Positions 47,747 through 60,555 are shown, counted from the first letter of the stretch. The stretch is DNA of 64,000 bases from Macrobrachium rosenbergii (GCF_040412425.1 NC_089766.1:49034297-49098296); one strand, 5' to 3'. Program-made: numbers and translations. Notes: generated by a model not told the origin, from the letters alone.

Positions 47747-47840
47747 CAGTGTGGTTTCAAGCCCGAAATTAGTTGCCATTATGAAAATTGTTTGCCAGTT
47801 TCGAGATTACCGAATTTTCCTCCTCCTCCTCCTCCTCCTC

Positions 47841-47885
<45 letters not shown>
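47683..47885. repeat. (CT)n tracts and (CTC)n
   Basis: CT runs at 47683-47744 and 47846-47885, the second preceded by CTC triplets (47818-47845). Confidence 0.93.
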
Positions 47886-47887
<2 letters not shown>

Positions 47888-48344
47888 TCATTATTGGTCT
47901 TACTATGAATTGATACGATTATCTTGGCGTTGGCATTCTTTTCCTGATACCCATGTTACTGTACATCATTCAGTGCGATTATTGGGTACATGGTCTCTGG
48001 GTACCTTGACCCCAAAATATGATAAGAGTCCTAAGTCATAATTTTTGTGGTGGCCCTTTTATTCGCCGCAAATGTCGCTTACGATGGCTGTATTATGTTT
48101 CCAAGCATTAAAGGTTTCTCAAATCTAAAGAAAAATTCTACTCTTCTGAGCAGTTCTTCATCCACAGCGCGGCGTCTGTTCCATCTGGTCCCCGTCATTT
48201 TGGGTCATCTTGCTTAACCATACACAAGAGTTATTAGAAAAGGTAGTGACAAATGCCATGCATTAAAAAACAACAGAAAAACACCACTTACGAAAAGGGT
48301 GGAAGGCCCTGCGTTGGGTGTCTTTTTCCAAAACTAAATCCTAT
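47886..48344. other. Nothing recognised
   Basis: Unique sequence. Confidence 0.5.
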
Positions 48345-48658
48345 CGAATAGAATATGGTATTTAGGACCAAGGCCAAGCGCTGGGACCTATGAGGTCATT
48401 CAGCGCTGAAAGGGAAGCTGACAGTAAGAAGGTATTTAAGGTGTAACAGGAAGAAAACCTCAAAGCAGTTGTACTAAGAAACAATTGTTAGGAGAAGGTG
48501 AAAAGTTAGATGGAAGAAAGAGAATATGAACGGAGTTACAGTAAATGGAATGAAAGCGGTTGCAGCTAAGGGCTGATGGGATGCTTCAAAGACCCCTAAG
48601 TAATGCCTGCAGTGCACCGCGTGAGGCGCACTGACGACACTATACCCTCCCACGGGGA
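48345..48658 (+). mobile_element. SINE-like family A copy 10
   Basis: Full-length copy from aatagaatatggtatttagg to actataccctcccacgggg. Confidence 0.92.
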
Positions 48659-48715
48659 CTAAATCATATCAATCTGAAAGACAGAGTCTATCCTCCGAGG
48701 ATTCCGGAGGAAATC

Positions 48716-48945
48716 CTTGGGACCCCGGTTGCAAAATCCTGAGATGTATGCTAGTATTGCACCAGCCCCGGTTTTTTTGCCATGCCCCTAGGTTACGTTA
48801 GGTTGGTTTAGCATACACCATTTAATTTAAGTGTGGGAAACATAATGAGATTATTTTCAAGAAAATTCTATGGTTAGTTTTGAAGATATGGCGTCCCGCT
48901 TTTTCAGGGAAAGTCCTGGTACTGGGTTACTTCTCAGGAAAATGC
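48716..48945 (+). repeat. Dispersed repeat family F, copy 1
   Basis: Shares tgctagtattgcaccagcc, ttttttgccatgcccc, gggaaacataatgagattat and agatatggcgtcccgc with 53430-53640 on the other strand. Confidence 0.8.
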
Positions 48946-49210
48946 ACCCCGGTTGCCAAAAGGAACAGGGAAGCCTGGATGAGAGGTGGGGACCCTTTTC
49001 AGCCAGCGTAGCCTCCATCCATTTCAAATGGGATATCTGAAGGATAAACACATTTCTGTATGCATGTCAATTGGTGATGCCTTTTCTAATAACTTTCTTG
49101 TCTGTGTTTAAATTATTATGAACGCTGTTATTGTTGCAAAAATTTTGATATTGTTATTACTAAGGGGTCATGTTGGTGATGGGTTCATTGCGATTCTAGG
49201 AACAAACGGG

Positions 49211-49599
49211 TAAAAAATGCGCCGAAGTTTCTTCAGCGCAATCGAGTTTTCTGTACATCGTATAATGCTGTCTGAAACTCTCAACCACGACCATGAAACT
49301 CTTAGTCGCGGTCCATGAAACTCAGCCACGATCCGGTGGTGGCCCGTGTTGTTTTTACTTGTTGGAACCTTTAGCGGTGCCAGACGCACCATCATGACTA
49401 AGTTTAACCTTAAATAAAATAAAAACTACAGAGGCTAGAGGGCTGCAATTTGATATGTTGGATGATTAGAGGGTGGATGATCAGCATACCAATTTGCAGC
49501 CCTCTAGCCTCAGTAGTTTTTAAGATCTGAGGGCGGACAGAAAAAGTGCCGACGGCCAGACAAACAGCCGTCTCAACAGATTTCTTTTACAGAGAATTC
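49211..49599 (+). mobile_element. Family B hairpin-rich repeat, copy 4
   Basis: Left hairpin present (one mismatch). The region after the polymorphic middle is rearranged (repeated catgaaactc). Right half intact. Confidence 0.88.
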
Positions 49600-49755
49600 A
49601 AAATAATCTAAAGCACCAATGGAGATACGTGTAAACAAATACCGTACTTTACTTGCTTGTTCGCACCCTGGTGACGTCTCTCATGTTCACAAAATATATC
49701 AAATATCGTTGATTACCTTATCTTTGGGCTGACTTCGTCCGATGATTAAAAATAA

Positions 49756-49778
49756 ACACACACACACACACACACACA
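49756..49778. repeat. (CA)n microsatellite
   Basis: About 12 CA units. Confidence 0.9.
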
Positions 49779-49834
49779 AGGGAATGCATTGGATAACATT
49801 TGTTTAGCTTCTCCCATTTTATGTCGAATTAAAC

Positions 49835-50225
49835 AAGTAAAAAATGAGCCGAAGTTTCTTCAGCGAAATCGAGTTTTCTGTACAGCGTATAATCAAGGCC
49901 ACCGAAAATCGATCTATCTTTCGGTGCTCTCGGTATAATGCTGTATGAGCCGCGGCCCGTGAAACTTTTACCACGGCCCGGTGGTGGCCTAGCCTTTATC
50001 TTGCCAGAAGCACGATGATGGCTAACTTTAACCTTAAATAAAATCAAAACCACTGAGGCTAGGGGGCTGCAATTTGGTATGTTTGATGATTGGAGGGTGG
50101 ATGATCAACATACCAATTTGCAGCCTTCTAGCCTCAGTAGTTTTTAAGATCTGAGGGCGGACAGAAAAATTGCGGACTGACTGACAAAGCCGGCACAATA
50201 GTATTCTTTTACAAAAAAACTAAAA
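49835..50225 (+). mobile_element. Family B hairpin-rich repeat, copy 5
   Basis: Complete copy, 236 bases after copy 4 in the same orientation. Confidence 0.9.
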
Positions 50226-50525
50226 AAACAAGATTTAAGCCTCTCGATTGTCTATAATAACGTTAGGTCCAGAATACATGAATAAGTACATAATAATACT
50301 GTGTGGAATGAATCAGATTATTAGAGCTCTCCAATATTCTTACAGAGACTTGTAAATTCCAAGCTCCATCAGCTTTCCTTAGTGTAACCCACTGCATAAC
50401 GCTGCCATTTATATTGTTAGGGGATAAAGAACACAGAAATTACAGCTGTTTACATGACTAATCTTACTATAATCCGTAGTAAATTAAGACCTCAATAAAC
50501 AGACATCCAAAATGGCAGTTCTCAT

Positions 50526-50929
50526 TTTAGTTTTCTATAAAAGAAAACCGTTGTTCCGACTTTGTCTGTCCGTCCGCAATTTTTCTGTCTGCACTTTTTT
50601 CTGTCCGCCCTCATATCTTAAAAACTACTGAGGCTAGAGGGCTGCAAATTGGAATGTTGATCATCCACCCTCCAATAATCGAACATCCCAAATTGCAGCC
50701 CTCTAGCCTCAGTAGTTTTTATTTTATTTAAGGTCAAAGTTAGCCACAATCGTACTTCTGGCAACGATACAGGATAGGCCACCACCGGGCCGTGGTTAAA
50801 GTTTCACAGGCCGCTGCTCATACAGCATTATACCTAGACCACCGGAAGACAGATCTATATTGGGTGGCCTTGATTATACGCTGTACCGGTTGTACAGAAA
50901 ACTCGATTGCGGCGCATTTTTTACTTGTT
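50526..50929 (-). mobile_element. Family B hairpin-rich repeat, copy 6
   Basis: Complete inverted copy, 300 bases after copy 5. It starts ttttagttttctataaaag and ends ggcgcattttttacttg. Confidence 0.9.
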
Positions 50930-51253
50930 TATATATCAAGGCAATAAACTTGCTCTAAGTGAGCTTAAGCCTAACTCATATCTTCGGTTAACCATTGCAT
51001 ACAGGTGTTATTCATCTCATACTCCTAACTTACGTGAACTACTATATTTTTGACGCTGAAATGACAGCTACACGCTAATGGTCTATTTCACACCCCCTTT
51101 TGGATACATCTCGAAATGCAAAGTCGCATTTAAATTTTCAAAAAAAAAAAAAAAAAAACCATCGCTGCGGACAAAGTCGAAGATTATCTATTGAAAAGAG
51201 GGTCAAATGACCTCTGACAATTTTCGATTCTCATTCACCGTACGAAACATTAC
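50930..51253. other. Nothing recognised
   Basis: Unique sequence with a poly(A) run. Confidence 0.5.
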
Positions 51254-51554
51254 GGAATGGAATGGAGCATAGAGTTTAGGCCAAAAGGCAAGAGCTGGGA
51301 ACTATGGAAGGGGAATTCAGACGGGGTAGGTTTCAAAGGTGCAACAGGAGGAAAGCCTCGCAGTTGCACTATGAAAATAACTGTTAGGAGAGTGTGGATA
51401 GCAAGATGGAAGAAAGATAATATGCACGGAGGTACAGTTAAGGGAATGAAAGGGGTTGCAGCTAGGGGCCGAAGGGACGCTGCAAAGAATCTTTAGTAAT
51501 GCCTACATCGCACGCCGTGAGGAGCACTGGTGGCACTAAGCCCCTATACGAGGG
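51254..51554 (+). mobile_element. SINE-like family A copy 11
   Basis: Starts ggaatggaatggagcataga and lacks the gaggtcattcagcgctg segment. The rest is intact. Confidence 0.9.
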
Positions 51555-52003
51555 AAACATTACGAGTCCCTAAATAACACTAATTTGGTCGAAAGCAGAG
51601 CGTGAAAATGGAATTTATTCGTCGGTTTTGGGACACTGTGTCAGTCTTAATCCTAAACCACAAGCCTTTGGTTACGAAACAATAAACATTTTGGAGTTCG
51701 TCACTGTTTGTCGGGTATGGAAAGCAGAGAAGTCAAGTGGAATTTCAAGAGCTAGTTGAGCAAGCATTCTTTCACCAAGGCGAGCTGATTTTCATACAGG
51801 GTAAAGCATAATATACTGACAACTGAGACCTCAGTGTTTTAACTATAAAATGTGCTAAGTCTCACTTTTATAGTTCTTTAATTCATATTAGATTCTAAAC
51901 TAAATATTCAATGCCTCGTCAAACCTCAACACATTTTATAATTTTTCTTTACGTTATTTGTTCATAAAATCTCTAAAATATTAGAATGTAACGTAATTCT
52001 GAC
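51555..52003. other. Nothing recognised
   Basis: Unique AT-rich sequence. Confidence 0.5.
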
Positions 52004-52318
52004 TGGAATACAGAATACAGAATATGGAATACAGAGTTTGGGCTAAAAGCCAAACACTGGGACCTATGAAATCATTCATCGCTGGGATGGAAACTGAGAG
52101 TAGGTAGTAGGTAGGTTTGAAAGGTGTAACAGGAGGAATACCTCGCATTTGCACTATGAAAGGATGGAAAGTCAGACAGAAGAAAGAATATAAACAAAGG
52201 TACAGTAAAATGAATGAAATGGGTTGCAGCTAGGGCCGAAGGGACGCTGCAAAGAACCTTTAGTAAAGCCTACAGTGCACATCGTGAGGTGCACTGACGC
52301 CACTATCCCCCTACGGAA
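52004..52318 (+). mobile_element. SINE-like family A copy 12
   Basis: Copy with repeated ggaatacaga at the left and a small internal deletion before ggatggaaagtcaga. It ends ctatccccctacgga. Confidence 0.9.
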
Positions 52319-53429
52319 CGTAATTCTGACGATTGTTGCAATAACCAATTTACTCTGGTCGAAGTTGGTCCACGGAAAGAAAAAAAATTGTCACAATCTC
52401 ACAATCGCTTAACTGCTGAATCAAGGATGAACCCTCTGTGCATGAAAATGTCCACAACACAACTTACCCAGCTATCACCAGGTTTAAGATCACGAAGTCT
52501 TTAATTTCTCCCAGAGATAAAATCATTAGAGTACACAGATATGAATCCATATTGAAAATTTCCCTTTTTCATTTTATGTATTCACTCATTCATATTTGTT
52601 AATTTTATGACTTAAATACCAGTTGTTTCATGGTGCAATAACGAAGAGACAAAATTTCGATGTTTCTTGTGATTTAAAAGATTGCAAATAACAGACAAAT
52701 ATCAAAAAATATATAAAACTGTAAAAATTGACTGAATGATTAGGGAATTACTGAAAATGGATGAAAAGTGGCATGGCACCCCCTTGAGGCACAGACGAAG
52801 AACTTCAGAGAACCAATATAGGGTCATGGATCCATACACACAAATTTCATGGATATAGATTAAACAACTCTAGAGTAATACGAATGCAGATTACAGGCTA
52901 TCACACTGAATACAGGCTATCATACTGAACAACGCCCTAATAAATACGAATGCAAATTACAGGGTTATCATAATAAACACTGGTCCTAATTTAAGTCATG
53001 ATTAGACGAAATGGAAAATAGGGCCATTTTCTTATACATGTGGCTAAAAATATACAACTGCTTCAGGTTACAACGGCCACAGTTTTCCATTACAATCAGA
53101 CACAAACATTTTCCAAAAAACGATCTTCAATGTTACCTGTCTTATCCGTTGAGAACATGAAAGAAAATAATTAGTTACGTTTGATAGCCACGATTCATTG
53201 CCGTTCTCACTGGAACACACTGATGGAAACTAGAATTCTCTTTTGACACTAATGAGCATAGAAACATTGCGCTGAAAAAAAATCCATACACTGGCTGAGC
53301 AAATGACGTGTCATCAGAAAATAATTCTCAAACACGCACCGTAACTTATTTTATATCATTCTAAGCGTAAGCATTTTGTTACATGCAACTGCGATCCAAC
53401 CTTTATCAAGCCACTGAGCATGACAGGTA
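52319..53429. other. Nothing recognised
   Basis: AT-rich unique sequence. A short direct repeat is seen near 52885-52980 (aatacgaatgca...ttacagg). Confidence 0.5.
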
Positions 53430-53640
53430 CATTTTCCCGAGATGTAACCGAGTACGGAGACCTTTCCCTGAAAAAAGCAGGACGCCATATCTTCAAAACT
53501 AGACATAGGATTTTCTTGAAAATAATCTCATTATGTTTCCCACATCCCAAATAAATAGCAACTGTCATCATCAATCTAACCTACGGGCATGGCAAAAAAA
53601 CCAAGGCTGGTGCAATACTAGCATATATCTCAGGAATTTA
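53430..53640 (-). repeat. Dispersed repeat family F, copy 2
   Basis: Inverted relative to 48716-48945. ctgaaaaaagcaggacgcca, cataatctcattatg-type and ggcatggcaaaaaaacc segments align in order. Confidence 0.8.
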
Positions 53641-53935
53641 CATGGCGGGCTTACATAACTTATAGTAGAAAGCGCACCGTACAAAACGATCTAATTTATC
53701 TAATTTTCTCAAACATGACTAGTTTAAATATATCTAGTTCTTTAATGTTCATGAATATACATGTACTTAAGATTGGACATTGTCCTGCATATGGATTGAC
53801 ACATGACGTCAGGCATTAGTCTACATTTCTTCCTGGCCCCAGAGGGATTTGTTTTTATTAACTTTAGTTCTTTTCTCGCAGTGTAAAATATACATACATA
53901 CATACATACACACATATATATACATGCATCATATA

Positions 53936-54187
<252 letters not shown>

Positions 54188-54399
54188 GCATACATAAAAT
54201 ATATGTATGCGTATAATTATATATAAAATATATATGAATACATAAATATAAATATAAATCTACATTTTCTAATTCAGGAAGAATCATGTACAGTATGTGC
54301 GTCGCTTCTTCCAATTCAGGAAGAATCCAGGGTAACAAGACATGTCAGGACCCTATACACCTTATAACTGCTGAATCAAAAATAACACGAAAATCCCCC

Positions 54400-54840
54400 A
54401 CACCAGAAACCTCTCTAGAGTCGGTCACTTCATAGAGCACTCTGTAAATATCAAGCCAAGATTTCCGCAGTATCCTCCATCGCACTTCCTCCCAACATAG
54501 TTTTCCCATTTTCTCCACGTGACCAAACCACCGCCAATTACTTATTCCACCTTTTCATTTACGTTAACGATTTTATCACATCGCCTTATATCAACATTTC
54601 TTATTTATACATCAACAGCTTCCGCCTTTTCCATTTATTTGCATAAATCATCCACACTTTGCTTTTTTTATGGAAGAAGAGTCTGCACAACTTCTGCTAA
54701 ATGCGTTGCGTCGCTATTCTGTGTTGTGTCTTTATCTATCCTAACGTCATTTGTTATATTCACTACCAAATACCTAGAGAAACCAAACACTTCGATTCTT
54801 TTACAGTTAATGCTAACATTCATAAAGAAATGTGAAGGCG
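54400..54840 (-). pseudogene. LINE reverse transcriptase C-terminus, badly decayed
   Basis: On the minus strand, first (54830-54730) NCKRIEVFGFSRYLVVNITN, resembling the R-Y-L-G-V motif of non-LTR Pol. Then, past stops, about 54530-54490 reads a W-R/S-R-G/F-G-H-V-E-like stretch and MGKLCWEEV-like residues. Motif order matches a LINE C-terminus. Many stops and shifts; no catalytic core. Confidence 0.55.
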
Positions 54841-54924
54841 ATAAAGTAATTAGACTCCAACCCCTTCGTAGCTTATATATTACAGGCAGATGGCGAACCC
54901 AGGCATTTCGCGAAGTGCCTGAAA

Positions 54925-55084
54925 TTTCAGGCAGATAGCGAAATGCACTCAGGGACATTTGAGCCCCCCAGGGGATATCACTAAACACGGCGAAACATGA
55001 CTCACCTACACTGTTTCGCCGTGTTTGGTACTAGCCCCCGGGAGGATCAAGTGTCCCTAAGTGCATTTCGCTATCTGCCTGAAA
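54925..55084. mobile_element. Foldback element with long hairpin
   Basis: tttcaggcagatagcgaaat at the left mirrors atttcgctatctgcctgaaa at the right. The inner part repeats the symmetry: aaacacggcgaaaca / tgtttcgccgtgttt. Total 160 bases, with arms of about 75 bases. Just left is a smaller palindrome, aggcatttcgcgaagtgcct (54901-54920). Confidence 0.82.
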
Positions 55085-55530
55085 CATGTATAAGAATTAA
55101 ACGGACAACTAAAATACACCTGAACAAGTGTGGACTCCTAACCTGGCAGAGTTGTCACTGATATAACTGTAGTTCCCTCTGGTACGAGCAATTATTTGTA
55201 TAGCTTTGCGTAATGATCCTCTACTCAAATGATCAAGTACCGTTTTACAAATTCGGACAAAGTTCATAAAATACGTTAACAAATATAATTCTTCAACACT
55301 TACCCTTCGTCTGCTAGGGTGAACACCACACCTACCTGCCAAAGAAAAATTGGAAATGTTAGTAAAAAGGTGAATGAAGAATTATATGATGTCGAGTTAC
55401 CATTGATATACATGATACGTAAAAGGGTACATTCACACACTCCTAAATTTTACATTTACCCAACAGGTGAGGGACGGAGCCACCTTATGGTTGATAATGA
55501 GCAGCAAAGGAAATACAGAAGATACATATA
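55085..55530. other. Nothing recognised
   Basis: Unique sequence. Confidence 0.5.
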
Positions 55531-55815
55531 GGAATGGAATATAAAAATTAGGGCAAAGGCCTAGAGGTGTGACCTACGAGGTCATTCAGCGCTGAAAGGG
55601 AAATTGAGAGCAGAAAGGTTTGAAAGGTGTAGCAGGAGGAAAACCTCGCTGTTGCACTAGGAAAATTGTTAGGAGAGGGTGGATAGCAAGATGGAAGAAA
55701 GGGAATGCAAAGTGTTGCAGCTAGAGGCCGAAGGAACGTTGCAAAGAACCTTCAGTAATGCCTAGAGTGTACCGCGTGAGGTGCACTGCCGTCACTGCCT
55801 CCCCCCCACACGGGT
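55531..55815 (+). mobile_element. SINE-like family A copy 13
   Basis: Copy from ggaatggaatataaaaatta to cactgcctcccccccacacggg. A deletion removes the gaacggaggtacag segment. Confidence 0.9.
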
Positions 55816-56474
55816 GAAGATGCATATACTCAGCTCCTAAGCCTCTCTCCGCCGACGTGAAACTTACATTTGTAATTCAGACTCTACAGGTGGAGCTATG
55901 TATAGCCCCAATAAAATTCTCTCAGCTCACAAGAAGAGTAAGGGCGTGAGCCAGTGGTAATCTATCATGCTCCGAGCAAGGTTTGACCTCGGGAACAACG
56001 AACTGGAGTCTCCGGGAACACCAACACCTAACAGATATTTAGGGTATGCAGGCGGAGGTTATGGGAAAAAAATAAAATAAAACAACAGTGAATGAAAAAT
56101 AAACAAAATATATATCATCTATTAAAAAATGGTTGGGCATTTATATCACATAATTTGTTAAAACGGTTGGGCATTTTCACACGGTACCTAATCATATCTT
56201 TGACGAAAGTTGTGGATACAGGCTACAGAAGTTAGTGACTACGCAAAATTCGAGAGAAATAAAACACGATGAAAAATTAAAATGACAATCCAGAGCAAAA
56301 CAATCGGAAGAGATAAACTAGAAAAATTTAACAAAAATAAGACATCAAATCTAGAAGCGCTCATTAATCGGACACCTATCACTGTAACAGACCAAATGCA
56401 AGAGATAAACGCCTTGTCGAAAAAAAAATGAAATATATAATCACTCAAAGATCTGAACGAATTAAAAAATGGGA
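55816..56474. other. Nothing recognised
   Basis: Unique sequence. Confidence 0.5.
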
Positions 56475-57605
56475 AAAAAAATCAACTCAACAGACTACTT
56501 CAAAAATGGAAAAAATTAATTCAACAGGCTATTTCAAAAATGGGACAAAATTAGTTCTACAGGCTCCTTCAAAAATGGAAAAAATTAATTCAACAGGCTA
56601 CTTCAAATATGGGAAAATATTAATTCAAAAAGCTACTTAAAAATGGAACAAATTAATTCAACAGACTTCAAAAATGGAAAAAAATTAATTCAACAGACTA
56701 CTACAAAAAATGAAAAAAAAATTAATTCAACGGGCTACTTCAAAAATGGAAAAAAAATTAATTCAACAGGCTACTTCAAAAATGGGAAAAGAATTAATTC
56801 AACAGGCTACTTCAAAAAATGTAAAAAATTAATTCAACAGGCTACTTCAAAAAATGTAAAAAATTAATTCAACAGGCTACTTCAAAAAATGTAAAAAATT
56901 AATTCAACAGGCTACTTCAAAAAATGGAAAAAATTAATTCAACAGGCTACTTCAAAAATGGGAAAAGAATTAATTCAACAGGCTACTTCAAAAAATGGAA
57001 AAAAATTAATTCAACAGGCCACTTCAAAAATGGAAAAATAATTAATTCAACAGGCTATTTCAAAAATGGAAAAAATTAATTCAACAGGCTACTTCAAAAA
57101 ATGGAAAAAATCAATTCAAAAGGCTACTTCAAAAAATGGGAAAAATTAATTCAACAAACTACTTCAAAAATGGGAAAAAATTAATTCAACAGGCTACTTC
57201 AAAAATGGAAAAAAAATAATTCAACAGGCTCCTTCAAATATAAAAATAATTAATTCAACAGGCTACTTCAAAAGTGGGAATAAAATTGATTCAACTGGCT
57301 ACTTAAAAAAAAAAAAAATAATTCAACAGGCTACTTCAAAAGTGGGAATAAAATTGATTCAACAGGCTACTTCAAAAGTGGAAAAAGAATTAATTCAACA
57401 GGCTACTTCAAAAATAAAAAAATATATATATAATTCAACAGGCTACTTCAAAAATGGAAAAAGAATTAATTCAACAGGCTACTTCAAAAATAAAAAAATA
57501 AATAATTCAACAGGCTACTTCAAAAGTGGGAAAAAAATTAATTCAACAGGCTACTTCAAAAAATGGAAAAAAATAATTAAACAGGATACAACTGAAAAGA
57601 AAATG
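56475..57605. repeat. Minisatellite, about 34-bp unit, about 1.1 kb
   Basis: The unit is ttaattcaacaggctacttc followed by aaaaatggaaaaaa, with length variation mainly in the A runs, roughly 30 copies. Short substitution variants (cagact, ctcctt, gtgggaat) mark sub-blocks. The repeated peptides in its open frames (INSTGYFKNGK) are by-products. Confidence 0.95.
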
Positions 57606-57840
57606 CAATAGTAGAGCATTAAAAAAGGTTAAAAGTATTCGCTTCATTAAATAATAAACCTATTTTCTCAACATCTTGCCCTCTGTTGCCACACAGTAAT
57701 ATGTTTCATGACTTATCAGAATCAAGCTGAATGCACTCTCAAGCACATTTTCTATATTTCTTTTTTTTTTCTCTCTTTTTAGCTTTGATTTATACACCAG
57801 TCGTTTACATTTACTATTATCTATTATAACTGCATATATA
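57606..57840. other. Nothing recognised
   Basis: AT-rich unique sequence. Confidence 0.5.
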
Positions 57841-58140
57841 GAACAGAATATAGAACTGAGGCCACAGGCCAAGCGCTGGGACCTATGAGGTCATTCAGAG
57901 CTGAAACGGCAACAGAGTTAAAAGGTCTGAAAGTTGTAACGTGAGGAAAACCTCGCAGTTGCACTATGAATCAACTGTTAGGAGAGGGTTGCGAAAAGTA
58001 AGATGAAATAAAGAGAATATAAACGGAGGTACAGTAAAAGGAATGAAAAGGGTTGCAGCTAGGGGCCTAAAAAGGGATACTGCAAAGACCTTAAGTAAAG
58101 CCTACAGTGCACCACGTGAGGTGCACTGACGGCACTGAAC
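57841..58140 (+). mobile_element. SINE-like family A copy 14
   Basis: Full-length copy from gaacagaatatagaactgag to gaggtgcactgacggcac. Confidence 0.92.
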
Positions 58141-58636
58141 TACTGAAGTAGATCTCACCGACAAGACGAAAGCTATATGCTTGCACCCATCAAATGCTTC
58201 GCCTGTAAAACATGACGACGGCATTAAATAGTACATTACCAACAGTGGGGAGGGCGGGGGAGGCCTTCTCAGGACGCTCAAAGAGAGGTCACGATTTCAT
58301 ACATTGAACAAAAGCTATTTTTTTTAATGGTTACTGAATACTGCTTTTCTTCACATTTGAACATCAGACTCCTACAACGAATCTCTGGTCAAATTCAAAA
58401 GGTGCTCTCAATAATAATTTAATGTATACTTTTAACTTGCTCTTTTCTGTATTCTAAAAAACCTAAAATTATTTTCATATTTTAAAATATGGAAAACGTA
58501 ATTTTTTTCCACTCTATGGACTACAAATCGCCCTTGTGGAGAAGAGATATTCGCCCTTATTGATAACGTGAAATCATCTATTAAAGTAAAACTATAAATA
58601 ATCAAATTTCTCTTTTTTACACTGACAGCATACTTT
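58141..58636. other. Nothing recognised
   Basis: Unique AT-rich sequence. Confidence 0.5.
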
Positions 58637-59038
58637 TTAGTTTTCTGTAAATGAAAATTATTATGCCGGGTTTTGTCTGTCCGTCCGCACTTTTTTCTGT
58701 CCGCCCTCTGATCTTAAAAACTACTGAGGTTAGAGGGCTGCAAACTGGTATGTCGATCATCCACCCTTCAATCATCAAACATACCAAATTGCAGCCCTCT
58801 AGCCTCAGTAGTTTTTATTTTATTTAAGGTTGAAGTTAGACATAATCGTGCTTCTGGCAACGATATAGGACAGGCCACCACCGGGTCGTGGTTAAATTTT
58901 CATGGGCCGCGGCTCCTGCAGCATTATACCGAGACCGCCGAAAGATAGATCTATTTTCGGTGGCCTTGATTATACGTTGTAGCGGCTGTACAGAAAACTC
59001 GATTGCGCCGAAGAAACTTCGGCGCATTATTTACTTTT
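58637..59038 (-). mobile_element. Family B hairpin-rich repeat, copy 7
   Basis: Complete inverted copy. The GCGCCGAAG / CTTCGGCGC hairpin is perfect at its right side. Confidence 0.92.
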
Positions 59039-59711
59039 TAGTGTTGCGTCCACAGAAAGAAAAGGTACAATTGATGTCACTCAAACCTGTCGCAAGAAAA
59101 ATAAGGAGACTTCTACATCAGTGGTCAACTCAACAACGCAACAGATACTTAAATCTATAAGTGAGGTAAAGATTCCAGGTATGAATTTTCTGTAAATAAT
59201 ATTGATTTTCATGATTTTCAAATAAAAGGAAAACTTTCCCTTTTATTCCTAGAAGGAGGAAAATTGGAAGTTTCTTAGAAGAAAGGATTCCTGTGTTCTG
59301 ATATAATCTGCATTGGAAATTTGTTGCCTTTACTGATAACGCGTCGTTTCGGCAATGACTTTGACAGTGCATGGAGCTTAATTATGGCTGAAGTGCAAAA
59401 GTCAATCAGAAGAAATCTAATCAGAATGAGGTTATGGTGTGGCAAACCTATTTGTGAACTCTGCTAACAGATAAAAAAAATTCTTGCTTTACGAGGCCGT
59501 GTTAGAGATAGGTCTCCATAAAATCTTCTTTCAGAATGCTTTCTTTGATTTACAAGGAAAGCGATTTTCGCTCTGAATCCTCAGCAAAATCCTTTTCTCC
59601 TTGCTGGAAGAAATAAAATGTTTTCCAAAAAAGAAAGTCAACTGTTTGGTCCCTTTAATGGTGAATGACGGTTTATATTTTTGATCGTATCAAAAGGAAA
59701 AACTTGCCTTT
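59039..59711. other. Nothing recognised
   Basis: Unique sequence. Confidence 0.5.
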
Positions 59712-60068
59712 TAAGTTTTCTGCAAAAGAAAATTATTGTGATTGCTTTGTCTGTCCGTCCGCACTTTTTCTGTCCGCCCTCAGATCTTAAAAACTACCGA
59801 GGCTAGAGGGCTGCAAATTGGTATGTTGATCATCCACCCTCCGATCATCAAACGTAGCAAATTGCAGCCCTCTAGTCTCAGTAGTTTATTTTATTTAAGA
59901 TTAAAGTTAGCCATAATCGTACTCCTGGCACCGTTAAAGGTACCAACAACACAGGCCACCACCGGACCGTGGCTGAGTTTCATGGGCTGTGGCTTTAAGT
60001 TTCATGGGCGGTGGCTGTACAGAAAACTCTATTGCGCAGATGAAACTTAGGCGCATTTTTTACTTGTT
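59712..60068 (-). mobile_element. Family B hairpin-rich repeat, copy 8
   Basis: Inverted copy. Like copy 4 it has the rearranged middle with repeated tttcatggg (caacaacacaggccaccac), so these two form a subfamily. Confidence 0.88.
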
Positions 60069-60245
60069 ATTCTTAAATCATGAAAATTTGGCTTGACTTT
60101 TTAATATTTTTTTTTTTAAGTTTGTTAAACGATTTGGCTTTTCATTAATTCTCTTTGGGAGGACATCATTGGTTTTGATGTTTCTCTGATGTGATGTTTC
60201 CGCACATCACATGATCATTCCTCCTGAAGGAAAATCAAGTTTTAA

Positions 60246-60555
60246 ATGGAATGGACTATGGAGTTTAGGCCAAAGGCCAAGCACTGGGACCTATGAGGTC
60301 ATTCAGAGCTGGAAAGGAAATTGAGAGTAAAAGGTTTGAAAGGTGTAACAGAAGGTAAACCTCGGAGTTGCACTCTGAAACAATTGTTAGGAGAGGGTGA
60401 ATAGCAATGTGGAAGACAGATAAATATGAATGGAGGTATAGTAAAAGAAATGAAAGGGGTTGCAGCTAGGGGCCGAAGGGACACTGCAAAGAACCTTTAG
60501 TAATGCCTACAGTGCACCCCGTGGGCTGCACTGACGGCGCTACCCCTCTTGGGGA
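60246..60555 (+). mobile_element. SINE-like family A copy 15
   Basis: Full-length copy from ggaatggactatggagttta to cgctacccctcttgggga. Confidence 0.92.

Noticed and set aside
55940..56040. tRNA-like SINE (aaggtttgacctcggg)
   Set aside because: Only a weak B-box resemblance, with no A box or family members in the window.
56428..57611. Lys/Asn-rich repeat protein (INSTGYFKNGK units)
   Set aside because: A minisatellite with unit length changes that break the frame repeatedly.
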